A stretch of DNA of 25,453 bases from Firmicutes bacterium UBA6132 (GTDB lineage: Bacteria > Bacillota_A > Clostridia > Tissierellales > Sedimentibacteraceae). Position 1 is the stretch's first letter; every line of letters begins with the position of its first letter. The stretch spans positions 1-25,453 of the forward strand of contig DIVM01000134.1 in the NCBI GenBank assembly GCA_002435835.1, in the 5' to 3' direction. Under the pieces are notes generated by a model. It made no database searches and had not been told where the DNA came from. It saw only the letters and a program-made list of their open reading frames with translations. Both the position numbers and the translations under genes were made by a program. This document shows positions 8,094 through 15,857 of this stretch, one piece after another.

Positions 8094-10106
8094 TTATCCC
8101 ATTAATCCCATTAATTCTTTAATTCCATGCTGAGTTATATGTGTTCCTCCACGACCTTTGCGAATTTCTGCCATTCCATTTTCTTCCAATTCATGAATTG
8201 TCCTCCTTACACCGGTCTCCGTAATATAAAAATCATTTTTCCTGGCTAAATCCATTATCTTTCTGCGTCCAATCCCTTTTAAGTCATGCCTTGATTCATA
8301 TAAACATTTTAGAATAAAAGTTCTGTCATCCATTGTTTCATATTTATGAGTATTTATTTTAGTTTCTTCAATGGTAAGATGTTGTTTTAAATCCTCTATC
8401 TCAATAACATCTTTCTCCAGATAAGCTAAATATTCAATACAATTTCTAAGTTCCCTCAGGTTACCCTTCCAATCATAGTTTAAAAGAAATTCCTTTGAGT
8501 GTTGAGAGAACGAAAATTTTGCATAAATTTTTTCCTTAATATATTCAATCAGAATCAGAATATCGTTTCCTCTTTCTCTTAAAGGTGCTATTGTAAGGGG
8601 CAGTACATTTAGGCGATAGAACAAATCTTCCCTAAATTGGCCATCTGACACTTGATTTCTCAGGTTTTTATTCGTAGCAGCGATTATTCTTACATCAACA
8701 TGGATGATAGAATCTCCGCCAATACGCATAACTTCTCTTTCTTGAAGTACTCTTAGTAATCGGCTTTGGAGCGCAAGTGGCATCTCACCCATTTCATCAA
8801 GAAATAAGGTTCCATTATGAGCCAATTCGAACAGCCCCATCTTTCCTCCCTTTTTTGCTCCAGTAAAAGCGCCTTCTTCATAACCGAAAAGTTCGCTCTC
8901 TAGAAGGTTTTCATTAATTGCAGCACAGTTAACAGCTACAAATTGATAATTTTTTCTTTTGGAAGAATTATGGATTGCCTGAGCAAAAACTTCTTTTCCT
9001 ACTCCGGATTCCCCCGTAATCAATATGGATAAATCAGACAGGGCCATTTTTTTAGCCATATTCCTCGCGTTTTCAATAACTTGACTTTCCCCTATAATAT
9101 CATAAAATGTATATTTGGCTTTAAGCCCTTTTCCAAGCAATTGAGTTCTTAGTTTATGCTGGCTTTTTTCTTTTTCTTCGAATTTATTTATAATTATTAA
9201 ATAACCTGCAATGTCGCCTGTAGTTTTAACCGGAACAGCCTGAAATGAAACATGCGTATCATCGATCTTTATTAACTCTTCATCTACACACACTTTATTT
9301 TGTATAGCTTGCTTAATGGAGTCGTGCTCAATTATTTTTTGTATGCAAGTACCTATATCCTTTTCGCTAAGTCTTAATATTTGGCAAGCTTTTTTATTTA
9401 GATTCAATATTATCCCATCTATATCTGTGGCAATAATACCTTCATTGATTACATTAAGAAGTTCGAAAAATCTACTCTCTAGAGTATTTGTTCTATCTAA
9501 TAATGTAAGTACGCTGCTGGAACCCCTCTTTAATGATTTGAAATATTCTGTGAATCTTTCAGTACTTAGAAGATTCTCACATCCAATTTTAATTGCTATA
9601 TCATTTATAGTATCAACATCCAATATTCTATGCCCAATATCTATTACATTTTTAACAAAATCCGGCACCTTATCCGACTCGCCAGGTGTTACTGCAATAT
9701 CTAACTTTGGAACATTCTTTTTTCCTGGATAAACAGGAATAAAGTCGTATTGGGTCAAACCTAGTTTCCTTAGAAGTGCCATAACTTCCAATGCCATTTC
9801 TGCACTGTAATTAACCAGCAATACTTGTGAGCCGGATGGAATTTTTTTTATTCTATCATATTGCTCCACCGTTATTGTAGTACTTAAAATAACTACCTTG
9901 GCATTCATAGGTATATATTTTTTTATATTTAAATAAATTGAATACAGTGATATAACAAAAACGTCTGCATTTATTACATCTTTAATAATATCAATATCAT
10001 AGGAATATGTTTGTATTTTTATTTTTTCTTGAAATAAATCTTTTAATACTTTTTCATGAAGTTTTGAAACACCAAACAAATTTGTAATAATAGCTATTTT
10101 TTTCAT
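8094..10106 (-). CDS. Sigma-54-dependent enhancer-binding protein, PrpR-like N-terminus, PAS, AAA+, winged-helix-like C-terminus
   Basis: This activator drives sigma-54 promoters by ATP hydrolysis. Counting from the upstream ATG at 10121, a PrpR-like sensory region fills about 1-195, a PAS domain 215-315, and the AAA+ domain 340-570 with Walker A GESGVGKE (370-377), the sigma-54-contacting GAFTGA loop (417-422), Walker B TLFLDE and the arginine motif REDLFYRLN. The C-terminus (about 595-675) is not the usual short Fis-type helix-turn-helix. It reads like a winged helix (GVRRTIHELEENGMAEIRKGRGG). I place the start at the ATG at 10106 because GGTAGGT lies before it and MKK is a natural beginning; the ATG at 10121 would add five residues and has no ribosome site. 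It sits between two genes with -24/-12 promoters, one on each side, which it likely controls. It is a paralog of the partial gene at 1-860. The ligand is unknown. Confidence 0.92.
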   Translation of the reverse strand: MKKIAIITNLFGVSKLHEKVLKDLFQEKIKIQTYSYDIDIIKDVINADVFVISLYSIYLNIKKYIPMNAKVVILSTTITVEQYDRIKKIPSGSQVLLVNYSAEMALEVMALLRKLGLTQYDFIPVYPGKKNVPKLDIAVTPGESDKVPDFVKNVIDIGHRILDVDTINDIAIKIGCENLLSTERFTEYFKSLKRGSSSVLTLLDRTNTLESRFFELLNVINEGIIATDIDGIILNLNKKACQILRLSEKDIGTCIQKIIEHDSIKQAIQNKVCVDEELIKIDDTHVSFQAVPVKTTGDIAGYLIIINKFEEKEKSQHKLRTQLLGKGLKAKYTFYDIIGESQVIENARNMAKKMALSDLSILITGESGVGKEVFAQAIHNSSKRKNYQFVAVNCAAINENLLESELFGYEEGAFTGAKKGGKMGLFELAHNGTLFLDEMGEMPLALQSRLLRVLQEREVMRIGGDSIIHVDVRIIAATNKNLRNQVSDGQFREDLFYRLNVLPLTIAPLRERGNDILILIEYIKEKIYAKFSFSQHSKEFLLNYDWKGNLRELRNCIEYLAYLEKDVIEIEDLKQHLTIEETKINTHKYETMDDRTFILKCLYESRHDLKGIGRRKIMDLARKNDFYITETGVRRTIHELEENGMAEIRKGRGGTHITQHGIKELMGLMG

Positions 10107-10168
10107 ATTGTTACCTACCATATCTAATAATTAAAAAAATTATTTGTTAAATTATATAATGTTAATTT

Positions 10169-10197
10169 ATTCTACCACTTTATTTTATATATGACAA
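10169..10197 (-). promoter_or_regulatory. Sigma-A promoter of the enhancer-binding protein gene
   Basis: On the minus strand TTGTCA (10197-10192), a 17-base spacer and TAGAAT (10174-10169) form a good housekeeping promoter, with TG one base before the -10 (extended -10). Transcription would start near 10162, about 55 bases before the ATG at 10106. The rest of the 387-base divergent gap holds the inverted repeat at 10302-10348 and the -24/-12 promoter at 10419. Confidence 0.6.
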
Positions 10198-10301
10198 CTT
10201 AAAAACTAATTCGTTATTTACTGGGTAATTTGACTGTCACGAGGAGAATACTAAGCTTATTTAAACATTTATAAAATATTTATGATTATTTTGTTTTCAA
10301 T

Positions 10302-10348
10302 AACTAAATATATATTTAATATATTATTCTTCAATCAAATATTTAGTT
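10302..10348. repeat. Inverted repeat in the divergent gap, candidate enhancer site
   Basis: AACTAAATAT (10302-10311) and ATATTTAGTT (10339-10348) are perfect inverted arms with a 27-base spacer. A second nested pair, AATCAAA and TTTGATT, overlaps the right arm. The pair lies about 75-120 bases upstream of the -24 element at 10421, the usual distance for a sigma-54 enhancer. The gap is AT-rich, so chance similarity is a real alternative. Confidence 0.4.
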
Positions 10349-10418
10349 TTTTGATTACTCATTTATTTTCCTGTAATTAAATTTGAAAAATGAGATACAA
10401 TTTTCTTGATTCAAATAT

Positions 10419-10435
10419 TTGGCATGGATTTTGCA
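10419..10435 (+). promoter_or_regulatory. Sigma-54 (-24/-12) promoter of the OsmC-like gene
   Basis: TTGGCATGGATTTTGCA has GG (10421-10422) and GC (10433-10434) separated by exactly 10 bases. Transcription would start near 10446. A perfect palindrome CAAATATTTG (10412-10421) overlaps the -24 element and could be an operator. The enhancer-binding protein gene is divergent. Confidence 0.87.
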
Positions 10436-10508
10436 AACATAAATAATATGTTTTTGAATAATCAAAAATAAAAAATAAAATATGTTTTATATTTAAGGAG
10501 GAACAAAT

Positions 10509-10925
10509 ATGGAAGCTTTAGTAAAATGGTTAGGTAAGGGTACTGCATTTGAGGGAACAACACCGGAAGGACACAAATTTATACTTGCAGGTCCACCGGC
10601 ATTAAATGATGGTGAAAACTTAGGACCACGTCCGATTGAAATGCTTCTTCACTGTGCTGCTGCTTGCACAAGTGTTGATGCAATAATTATGTTAAAAGCA
10701 AGGGGAGCAGAAATTGTTGATTATGAGGTTCAAGTTGAAGCTGAAAGAGGAACAGTTGCACCTAAACCAATTGAAAAAATGCATCTTACTTACAACATAA
10801 AAGGAAGAAATCTTACACCTGAGATGGTAAATGAAGTTCTTGATATTTCATTTAAAGTTGAAAGCGGAGTTGTAAATACTTACAATACTAATGTTTCATG
10901 GTCTTTCAACATTATTGAAGCATAA
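10509..10925 (+). CDS. OsmC/YhfA-family protein lacking the second redox cysteine
   Basis: The 138-residue protein has the length and fold pattern of OsmC-like proteins. A short beta-rich N-terminus leads to GPRPIEMLLHCAAACTSVDAI, which carries the conserved helix cysteine (Cys53, with another at Cys49). The C-terminal half ends in the usual strand. In thiol peroxidases of this family a second cysteine lies in a motif like YCPV or HCSV; here the matching segment is VESGVVN with Ser119 at that place. The classic two-cysteine peroxidase cycle is therefore unlikely, and a single-cysteine role such as sulfur or persulfide handling is possible. It has a strong AAGGAGG site, a -24/-12 promoter, its own terminator, and is followed by a persulfide/CoA-disulfide reductase-rhodanese. 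Family membership is secure; function is not. Confidence 0.87.
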   Translation: MEALVKWLGKGTAFEGTTPEGHKFILAGPPALNDGENLGPRPIEMLLHCAAACTSVDAIIMLKARGAEIVDYEVQVEAERGTVAPKPIEKMHLTYNIKGRNLTPEMVNEVLDISFKVESGVVNTYNTNVSWSFNIIEA

Positions 10926-10985
10926 GAGGGATAATTATTCAACTTTAGGTTGAAGATTGTCACGGAAAACATATTGAATACAATA

Positions 10986-11027
10986 AAATAGCACTCAACT
11001 TTTAAATTTAAAAATTGAGTGCTATTT
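10986..11027 (+). terminator. Hairpin terminator after the OsmC-like gene
   Basis: AAATAGCACTCAA (10986-10998) pairs with TTGAGTGCTATTT (11015-11027), a perfect 13-base stem with a 16-base AT-rich loop. The T-tract is short, so termination may be partial and allow readthrough into the reductase gene. A smaller hairpin TTCAAC/GTTGAA lies at 10939-10955. The rest of the 311-base gap to 11237 holds only a short ATCGG/CCGAT hairpin near 11060 and no convincing promoter. Confidence 0.65.
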
Positions 11028-11236
11028 ATGCTTAGATTTATAATATGTTATTTTTTTACATCGGGAGAGTCCGATTTTATATATATAATAATTTCAGGAT
11101 GAGAGTTAAGAGAATCTTTATTGAAAAAAGAAATATCTCTAACAAGGCAAGACCATTTGTAATCATTCTAAATTTGTAAGCATAGCAAAAATGGCCAAAC
11201 CAACATAAAATAGATTAATAAGGAGATTTATATATT

Positions 11237-12937
11237 ATGAAAAAAAAGATATTAATAGTAGGTGGAGTTGCAGGAGGTGCTTCAGCCGCAGCAAGGCTTA
11301 GAAGACACAGCGAGCAAGATGAAATAATAGTATTTGAAAAAGGACCTCACGTATCTTTTTCAAACTGTTCGCTGCCATACCACTTAAGTGGCATGATTGG
11401 CAAAGCTGAAGATTTAGTTTTAATGAACCCAGAATTATTTCTATCACGATATAACATACAGGCGAGAGTAAACAATGAAGTAATATCAATTAATAGAGAA
11501 AATAAATATGTTACAGTAAAAAATGTTTTAACTGGTGAAACATATGAAGAAAGATATGATAAACTTATATTGTCACCAGGAGCAAGACCAATTGTTCCAA
11601 GAATTCCTGGAATTGAAAATGTAAATGTATTTACGATCAGAAATGTTGTGGATATAGACAAATTAAATAAATATGTAAAAAGTGTTGACACAAAAGATGT
11701 TGCTGTAATAGGCGGCGGATTCATTGGAGTGGAAGCAGCGGAAAACTTGAAGCAGGCAGGATATAATGTTTCTTTAATAGAAGGAACCGATCAAATTTTA
11801 AGGCCTTTTGACTATGACATGGTTCAAATTTTTCATAAAGAAATTTATGACAAAGGCGTAAATTTAATTGTAGGAGATAAAGTTGAGAAATTTGAAGAAA
11901 ATAAAGTTGTTTTATCATCAGGAAAAACTATAGATGCAAAAATTGTTGTAATGGCAATAGGCGTAGCTCCAGAAATTAATTTGGCAAAAGAAGCAGGACT
12001 TGAAATTGGTCAAACAGGAGCAGTAAAGACAGATAAAAATTATAAAACAACTGATGACAATATATATGCAGTAGGAGATTCTATAGAAGTTTATAATGCA
12101 TTGACTCAGACAATGACTAAATTATCATTGGCAGGTCCAGCCCTTAAACAAGCAAGAACAGTAGCGGATAATATAAACAATAAAAATACAATTAATAAAG
12201 GATTTATAGGATCTTCTGCTATAAAAGTATTTGATTACAACGGCGCTTCTACAGGATTAAATGAATCGCTGATAAAAGTAATGGATATGAAAATAAACTA
12301 CGACATAGTAAGATTAATACTTTCAGATAAGGTAGGAATTATGCCTGATGCTGCCCCAATGCATTTTAAACTGTTGTTCGAAGTTCCAACAGGTAAAATT
12401 TTAGGTGCTCAGGCAATAGGCAAAGGTGATGTTACAAAAATAATTGATGTAATAGCAACAGCTATAAAATTTGGTGGAACTTTAGAAGATTTAAAGGATT
12501 TGGAATTATGTTATGCTCCGCCATTTTCAACAGCTAAAGATGTAACTAATTACGCAGGTTATGTTGGTTCTAATTTGTTAAACGGCGATTATAAACAAGT
12601 TAATGTTGACAAAGTAAGAGAACTTGTTAAAAATAATGCTTATATAATTGATGTAAGAGAAAAATGCGAATATGAAAATGGTAACATTAAGGGATCATAT
12701 AATATACCTCTTAGTGAGCTCAGACAAAGAATAAATGAGATTCCAAAAGATTTACCAGTATATATGCACTGCAGAACAGGTCAAAGAAGTTATAATGCAG
12801 TTTTAGCTCTTCGAAACCTTGGATATAACAATGTAATAAATATAGCAGGAAGTTTTTTAGGATTGTCATTTTATGAATACTTTAATGACAGGACAACAAA
12901 CACAGAAAGTATAGTTACTGAATATAATTTTAATTAA
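11237..12937 (+). CDS. CoA-disulfide/persulfide reductase: FAD pyridine nucleotide-disulfide oxidoreductase fused to rhodanese
   Basis: The 566-residue protein matches the fused CoADR-rhodanese (NADH-dependent persulfide reductase) family. The FAD Rossmann motif VGGVAGGASAAARLRR is at 8-23. The single redox cysteine of the CoADR branch is Cys44 in SFSNCSLPYHL, where CxxxxC enzymes would have a pair. The NAD(P)H-binding motif VIGGGFIG is at 157-164 and the second FAD motif YAVGDS at 277-282. The dimerisation domain includes YAPPFSTAKD at 426-435, and a rhodanese domain (about 455-550) has Cys512 in the loop HCRTGQR. Studied members reduce CoA-disulfide, CoA-persulfide or polysulfide and release sulfide. 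The ATG has AGGAG 11 bases upstream, a slightly long spacing. It follows the OsmC-like gene and may share its sigma-54 promoter by readthrough of the hairpin at 10986. Substrate choice is inferred from the fusion. Confidence 0.92.
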   Translation: MKKKILIVGGVAGGASAAARLRRHSEQDEIIVFEKGPHVSFSNCSLPYHLSGMIGKAEDLVLMNPELFLSRYNIQARVNNEVISINRENKYVTVKNVLTGETYEERYDKLILSPGARPIVPRIPGIENVNVFTIRNVVDIDKLNKYVKSVDTKDVAVIGGGFIGVEAAENLKQAGYNVSLIEGTDQILRPFDYDMVQIFHKEIYDKGVNLIVGDKVEKFEENKVVLSSGKTIDAKIVVMAIGVAPEINLAKEAGLEIGQTGAVKTDKNYKTTDDNIYAVGDSIEVYNALTQTMTKLSLAGPALKQARTVADNINNKNTINKGFIGSSAIKVFDYNGASTGLNESLIKVMDMKINYDIVRLILSDKVGIMPDAAPMHFKLLFEVPTGKILGAQAIGKGDVTKIIDVIATAIKFGGTLEDLKDLELCYAPPFSTAKDVTNYAGYVGSNLLNGDYKQVNVDKVRELVKNNAYIIDVREKCEYENGNIKGSYNIPLSELRQRINEIPKDLPVYMHCRTGQRSYNAVLALRNLGYNNVINIAGSFLGLSFYEYFNDRTTNTESIVTEYNFN

Positions 12938-12972
12938 AAAAATATTTAATAAAACTCAAAGCAATAGCACTC

Positions 12973-13062
12973 ATGAATTTGCCAACAAGACCATCTGTTG
13001 AACTGGTAAATAAGTTTAAAAAGTTAATTAAATCTGAAGGTATGGAAGTAGTTAGTTACTAA
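12973..13062 (+). pseudogene. Short open fragment, unrecognised, probable gene tail remnant
   Basis: A 29-codon reading (MNLPTRPSVELVN at its start, ending EGMEVVSY) looks like real protein sequence: a proline-turn, an amphipathic lysine-rich helix and a strand. The frame is open upstream to 12934 but has no ribosome site. It seems to be the C-terminal end of a larger lost gene stranded by rearrangement. I do not recognise the family. It lies in the 582-base gap 12938-13519, which otherwise contains the transposase fragment and a promoter-like site. Confidence 0.3.
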
Positions 13063-13143
13063 AACTTCACAGTTATAAAAATATATATGGACCTTGGAAA
13101 TTCAATATTATTTAACAATAAAATAGCATGAAACTAACATTTT

Positions 13144-13152
13144 TGGTATAAT
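13144..13152 (+). promoter_or_regulatory. Extended -10 promoter-like site before the transposase fragment and lysA
   Basis: TGGTATAAT is a perfect extended -10 element (TGn plus TATAAT). The -35 position reads TAGCAT at 17-base spacing, which is weak. As the transposase fragment is dead, transcription from here would run on into lysA, 368 bases downstream, with no obvious terminator between. Confidence 0.5.
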
Positions 13153-13189
13153 AGAATTGTCGAGAAACAACTAACCAAAACGGAGGATC

Positions 13190-13456
13190 AAGAAAAATTT
13201 TGACGTTATTGCAATGTCTAAGAAAACACCTAAAATGCATTATCTGTACAATGGAAAAATGCAACCTTTAATCGAAATTTATAAACAAAACAGAAAGCGC
13301 AGATGTCTATCAAAGTATCTCTTGTCCGTTGAAGTTTCCGTTGCTAAAGATAAAGATACCATACCTGCACGAATAATCTATGTTCGTAACAAGGCTAAGA
13401 AAAAAGATTATCTTGCTCTTATTAAACAGAAGTTTAAGCCAATAATTTATTTGTAA
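13190..13456 (+). pseudogene. IS4-type DDE transposase fragment
   Basis: The reading KKNFDVIAMSKKTPKMHYLY followed by NRKRRCLSKYLLSVEVSV, IPARIIYVRN and KKKDYLALI resembles the central part of IS4-family transposases of Firmicutes, the segment between the two catalytic aspartates. The N- and C-terminal parts are missing, and after DYLALI the sequence leaves the family pattern and stops at 13456. The ATG at 13214 is internal to the old gene and lacks a ribosome site, so it is not a plausible start. No terminal repeats are visible. Confidence 0.65.
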
Positions 13457-13519
13457 ATTGTGTTTATATATGCTAAAATTAATTAAATTTATGCAATATT
13501 CCTAAAAGGAGAAAAATAT

Positions 13520-14830
13520 ATGGAAAAAGAAATTAAAAATAAAACATTATATTTTGACGGATGTGATACTGTAGAATTAGCTAAAAGATATGGAACACCT
13601 CTTTATGTTATGAGCGAAACTGCAATAGTTGAGAAATGTAAAGAAATAAGGGATACTTTTTTAAACAAATATGAAAAAACAAGGGCTGCATATGCGGCAA
13701 AAGCTTTTTTAACATTATCCATGTGCAAAATCATAGAAAGAGAAGGCCTTTGCTTGGACGTTGTTTCAGGAGGAGAATTGTATACAGCTATTAAAGCAAG
13801 TTTTCCAGCTGAAAAAATAGAATTTAACGGAAACAATAAATCTATAGAAGAAATAGAGCTTGCAGTTGATTATCAAATAGGAAGAATAATAGTTGATGGA
13901 CTTGACGAGTTAGAATTAATTGAAAATATTTGTAAAGAAAAAGGCAAAAAAATTAATATTCTTTACAGAATAACTCCAGGTGTTAAAAGTGATTCCCATG
14001 ATTATATAGTTACAGGCAAAAAAGATTCTAAATTTGGTATACCTTTAGATGATGAAGTTATATACCCAGCCATAGAGCAAGCTATAAAATCACCATATGT
14101 TAAATTTATGGGATTCCATTTCCACGTAGGTTCACAGCTTCACAATAATGAATCACATTTAAAAGCCCTTGATGTTGCATTAAAACTAATAAGAGAAACT
14201 AAAGAAAAATATGATTATGTTACACCTGAATTAAACATAGGTGGAGGTTTTGGCGTTACTTATACTGAAGAAGACAATAAAAAACCTTATGCATATTTCT
14301 TGGACCCTATGATGGAAAAAATAAATAATTTGTCTATGGAAATTAATATTACAAGACCTGAAGTTGTAATAGAGCCAGGAAGAAGCATAGTTGCTGAAGC
14401 AGGTTTAACATTATATACAGTAGGAACAGTAAAAGATATTAAAGGAATAAGAAAATATGTATCAGTTGACGGCGGTATGACTGACAATATAAGACCTGCT
14501 CTTTATCAAGCGAAATATGATGGATTAGCTGTTAATAAAGCAGATGAAACTAAATCGGATGTTGTTACAATATGTGGTAAGTGTTGTGAGTCAGGTGATA
14601 TTTTAATACGCGATGCTAAAGTTACAGAGTTAAAAAGAGGGGATATATTTGCTATATTTACAACAGGTGCATACGGATACACAATGGCAAGCAACTACAA
14701 CAAAAATCCATTACCTGCAGTAGTGTTGGCTAAAGAAGGTAAATCAGAACTTATAGTAAAAAGACAAAGTTACGACCATATGATAGAAAATGAAATTATT
14801 CCTGAATCTTTAAATATGGGTGAGGTATAA
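13520..14830 (+). CDS. lysA: Diaminopimelate decarboxylase
   Basis: The PLP enzyme converts meso-diaminopimelate to L-lysine, the last step of lysine synthesis. The 436-residue protein is a fold type III decarboxylase. The PLP lysine is Lys61 in AAYAAKAF, the HFHVGSQ motif follows mid-barrel, the phosphate loop is GGGFG, then EPGRS, and the second active-site cysteine is in CGKCCESGD. A YGYTMASNYN motif lies near the C-terminus. An AAAAGGAG site precedes the ATG. The stop is one base before the dapF start, so the two are an operon. No lysine riboswitch is visible upstream, where the transposase fragment lies; transcription may come from the extended -10 site at 13144. Confidence 0.96.
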   Translation: MEKEIKNKTLYFDGCDTVELAKRYGTPLYVMSETAIVEKCKEIRDTFLNKYEKTRAAYAAKAFLTLSMCKIIEREGLCLDVVSGGELYTAIKASFPAEKIEFNGNNKSIEEIELAVDYQIGRIIVDGLDELELIENICKEKGKKINILYRITPGVKSDSHDYIVTGKKDSKFGIPLDDEVIYPAIEQAIKSPYVKFMGFHFHVGSQLHNNESHLKALDVALKLIRETKEKYDYVTPELNIGGGFGVTYTEEDNKKPYAYFLDPMMEKINNLSMEINITRPEVVIEPGRSIVAEAGLTLYTVGTVKDIKGIRKYVSVDGGMTDNIRPALYQAKYDGLAVNKADETKSDVVTICGKCCESGDILIRDAKVTELKRGDIFAIFTTGAYGYTMASNYNKNPLPAVVLAKEGKSELIVKRQSYDHMIENEIIPESLNMGEV

Positions 14831-14831
14831 T

Positions 14832-15680
14832 ATGGAATTTACTAAAATGCAAGGAGCTGGAAATGATTTTATTATTATAAACAATATGAAATTAAAACTT
14901 CCTATAGAAAAAATGCCATCCATAGCTAAAAAATTATGTCAAAGAAAAGTATCCTTAGGTGCTGATGGATTTATGGTTGTTGATTTTCCAGAAGGAGATT
15001 CTGATTTTAAAATGCGTTTTTATAATTCTGATGGAAGTTTAGGAGAAATGTGTGGAAATGGAGCAAGGTGCATTTCCCGTTATGCATATATAAATAAAAT
15101 AGCAGAAAAGAAAATGAAAATTGAAACTGGTGCCGGAATTGTAGAAGCAGAGGTTTTACAAGACAGGCTCGTTAAAGTTCAGCTCAATAAACCAGAGGTT
15201 ATTAATTTAAATAATGATTTAGAAATAGATGATGTAAATTATGAATGTTCATATATAGAATTAGGTAATCCTGGCTTGCCACATGCTATAGTTAAATATG
15301 AAGGTTTACAGAATACTTATGAAAGTGAAATATTTGATTTAGGCAGAAAAATCAGATTTTACGAAAAATTCCCTAAAGGAGCAAATGTAAACTTTTTTGA
15401 TATTATAGATGAAAATACTGCTGTAGTAAAAACATATGAAAGAGGTGTTGAAGACTTTACATTAGCTTGTGGTACTGGCTCAGCATCTGTTGCAGTAGCT
15501 TTAATTTTAAAAGGATATTTAAAAGAAAATAAAGTAAAAATTGTGGTCCCTGGTGGAGAATTGTTTATAGAATTAGAAAGAAATACTTGTGATTCAAATA
15601 AGGTTGATAAACTTTATTTAATAGGACCAACAAACATAATAGCTGTTGGTACAATAATGGACGAAGACTTGGCTATATAG
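14832..15680 (+). CDS. dapF: Diaminopimelate epimerase
   Basis: The cofactor-free racemase converts LL- to meso-diaminopimelate, the substrate of the lysA product and a peptidoglycan precursor. The 282-residue protein begins with the canonical QGAGNDF motif, has the first catalytic cysteine Cys74 in MCGNGARC and the second, Cys213, in ACGTGSAS, and the GNPGLPHAI motif between them. I chose the ATG at 14832 because it gives the family N-terminus MEFTKMQGAGNDF; GTGAGGT at 14820-14826, inside the end of lysA, is its ribosome site. The frame would extend to a GTG at 14820, but that GTG is part of the ribosome site. The tight coupling to lysA points to translational coupling. Confidence 0.97.
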   Translation: MEFTKMQGAGNDFIIINNMKLKLPIEKMPSIAKKLCQRKVSLGADGFMVVDFPEGDSDFKMRFYNSDGSLGEMCGNGARCISRYAYINKIAEKKMKIETGAGIVEAEVLQDRLVKVQLNKPEVINLNNDLEIDDVNYECSYIELGNPGLPHAIVKYEGLQNTYESEIFDLGRKIRFYEKFPKGANVNFFDIIDENTAVVKTYERGVEDFTLACGTGSASVAVALILKGYLKENKVKIVVPGGELFIELERNTCDSNKVDKLYLIGPTNIIAVGTIMDEDLAI

Positions 15681-15722
15681 TTTGTTGCATATGAAATGAT
15701 TCGCCTTTAGCAGGGTTAGGAC

Positions 15723-15770
15723 AAACCAACTTATACTTTAAGCAATACAGGAGTATAAGTTGGTTTTTTT
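15723..15770 (+). terminator. Rho-independent terminator after lysA-dapF
   Basis: AAACCAACTTATACT (15723-15737) pairs with AGTATAAGTTGGTTT (15752-15766) around a 14-base loop and runs into a T-tract to 15770. This is a strong, long stem. Confidence 0.92.
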
Positions 15771-15796
15771 GATTGAAATGATAATAAAGATAATAT
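15769..15796 (+). promoter_or_regulatory. Candidate sigma-A promoter of the SARP-like regulator
   Basis: TTGATT (15769-15774), a 16-base spacer and TAATAT (15791-15796) lie 62 bases before the ATG at 15858. The -35 is built from the end of the preceding terminator T-tract. The local sequence is very AT-rich, so the call is moderate. Confidence 0.4.
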
Positions 15797-15857
15797 ATAA
15801 TAACAAATGATAAAATAATAACTAATAAAAAAAGTAAATTTCTTAAAGAGGAATATT

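Noticed and set aside
8060..8095. Terminator for the enhancer-binding protein gene (GGGGTAA and CCCCTTT arms).
   Set aside because: AGGGG/CCCCT arms can pair, but the right part overlaps the coding end and no clear T-tract follows on the minus strand, so it is not listed as a terminator.
11099..11179. A 26-codon open frame (MRVKRIFIEKRN...) ahead of the reductase gene, possibly a leader peptide.
   Set aside because: It has no separate ribosome binding site, low complexity and no attenuator hairpin pair after it, so chance is the simpler explanation.
13214..13456. An intact 80-residue small basic protein gene.
   Set aside because: The translation matches the middle of IS4-type transposases and the frame continues upstream of the ATG in the same family, so it is a fragment without a real start.
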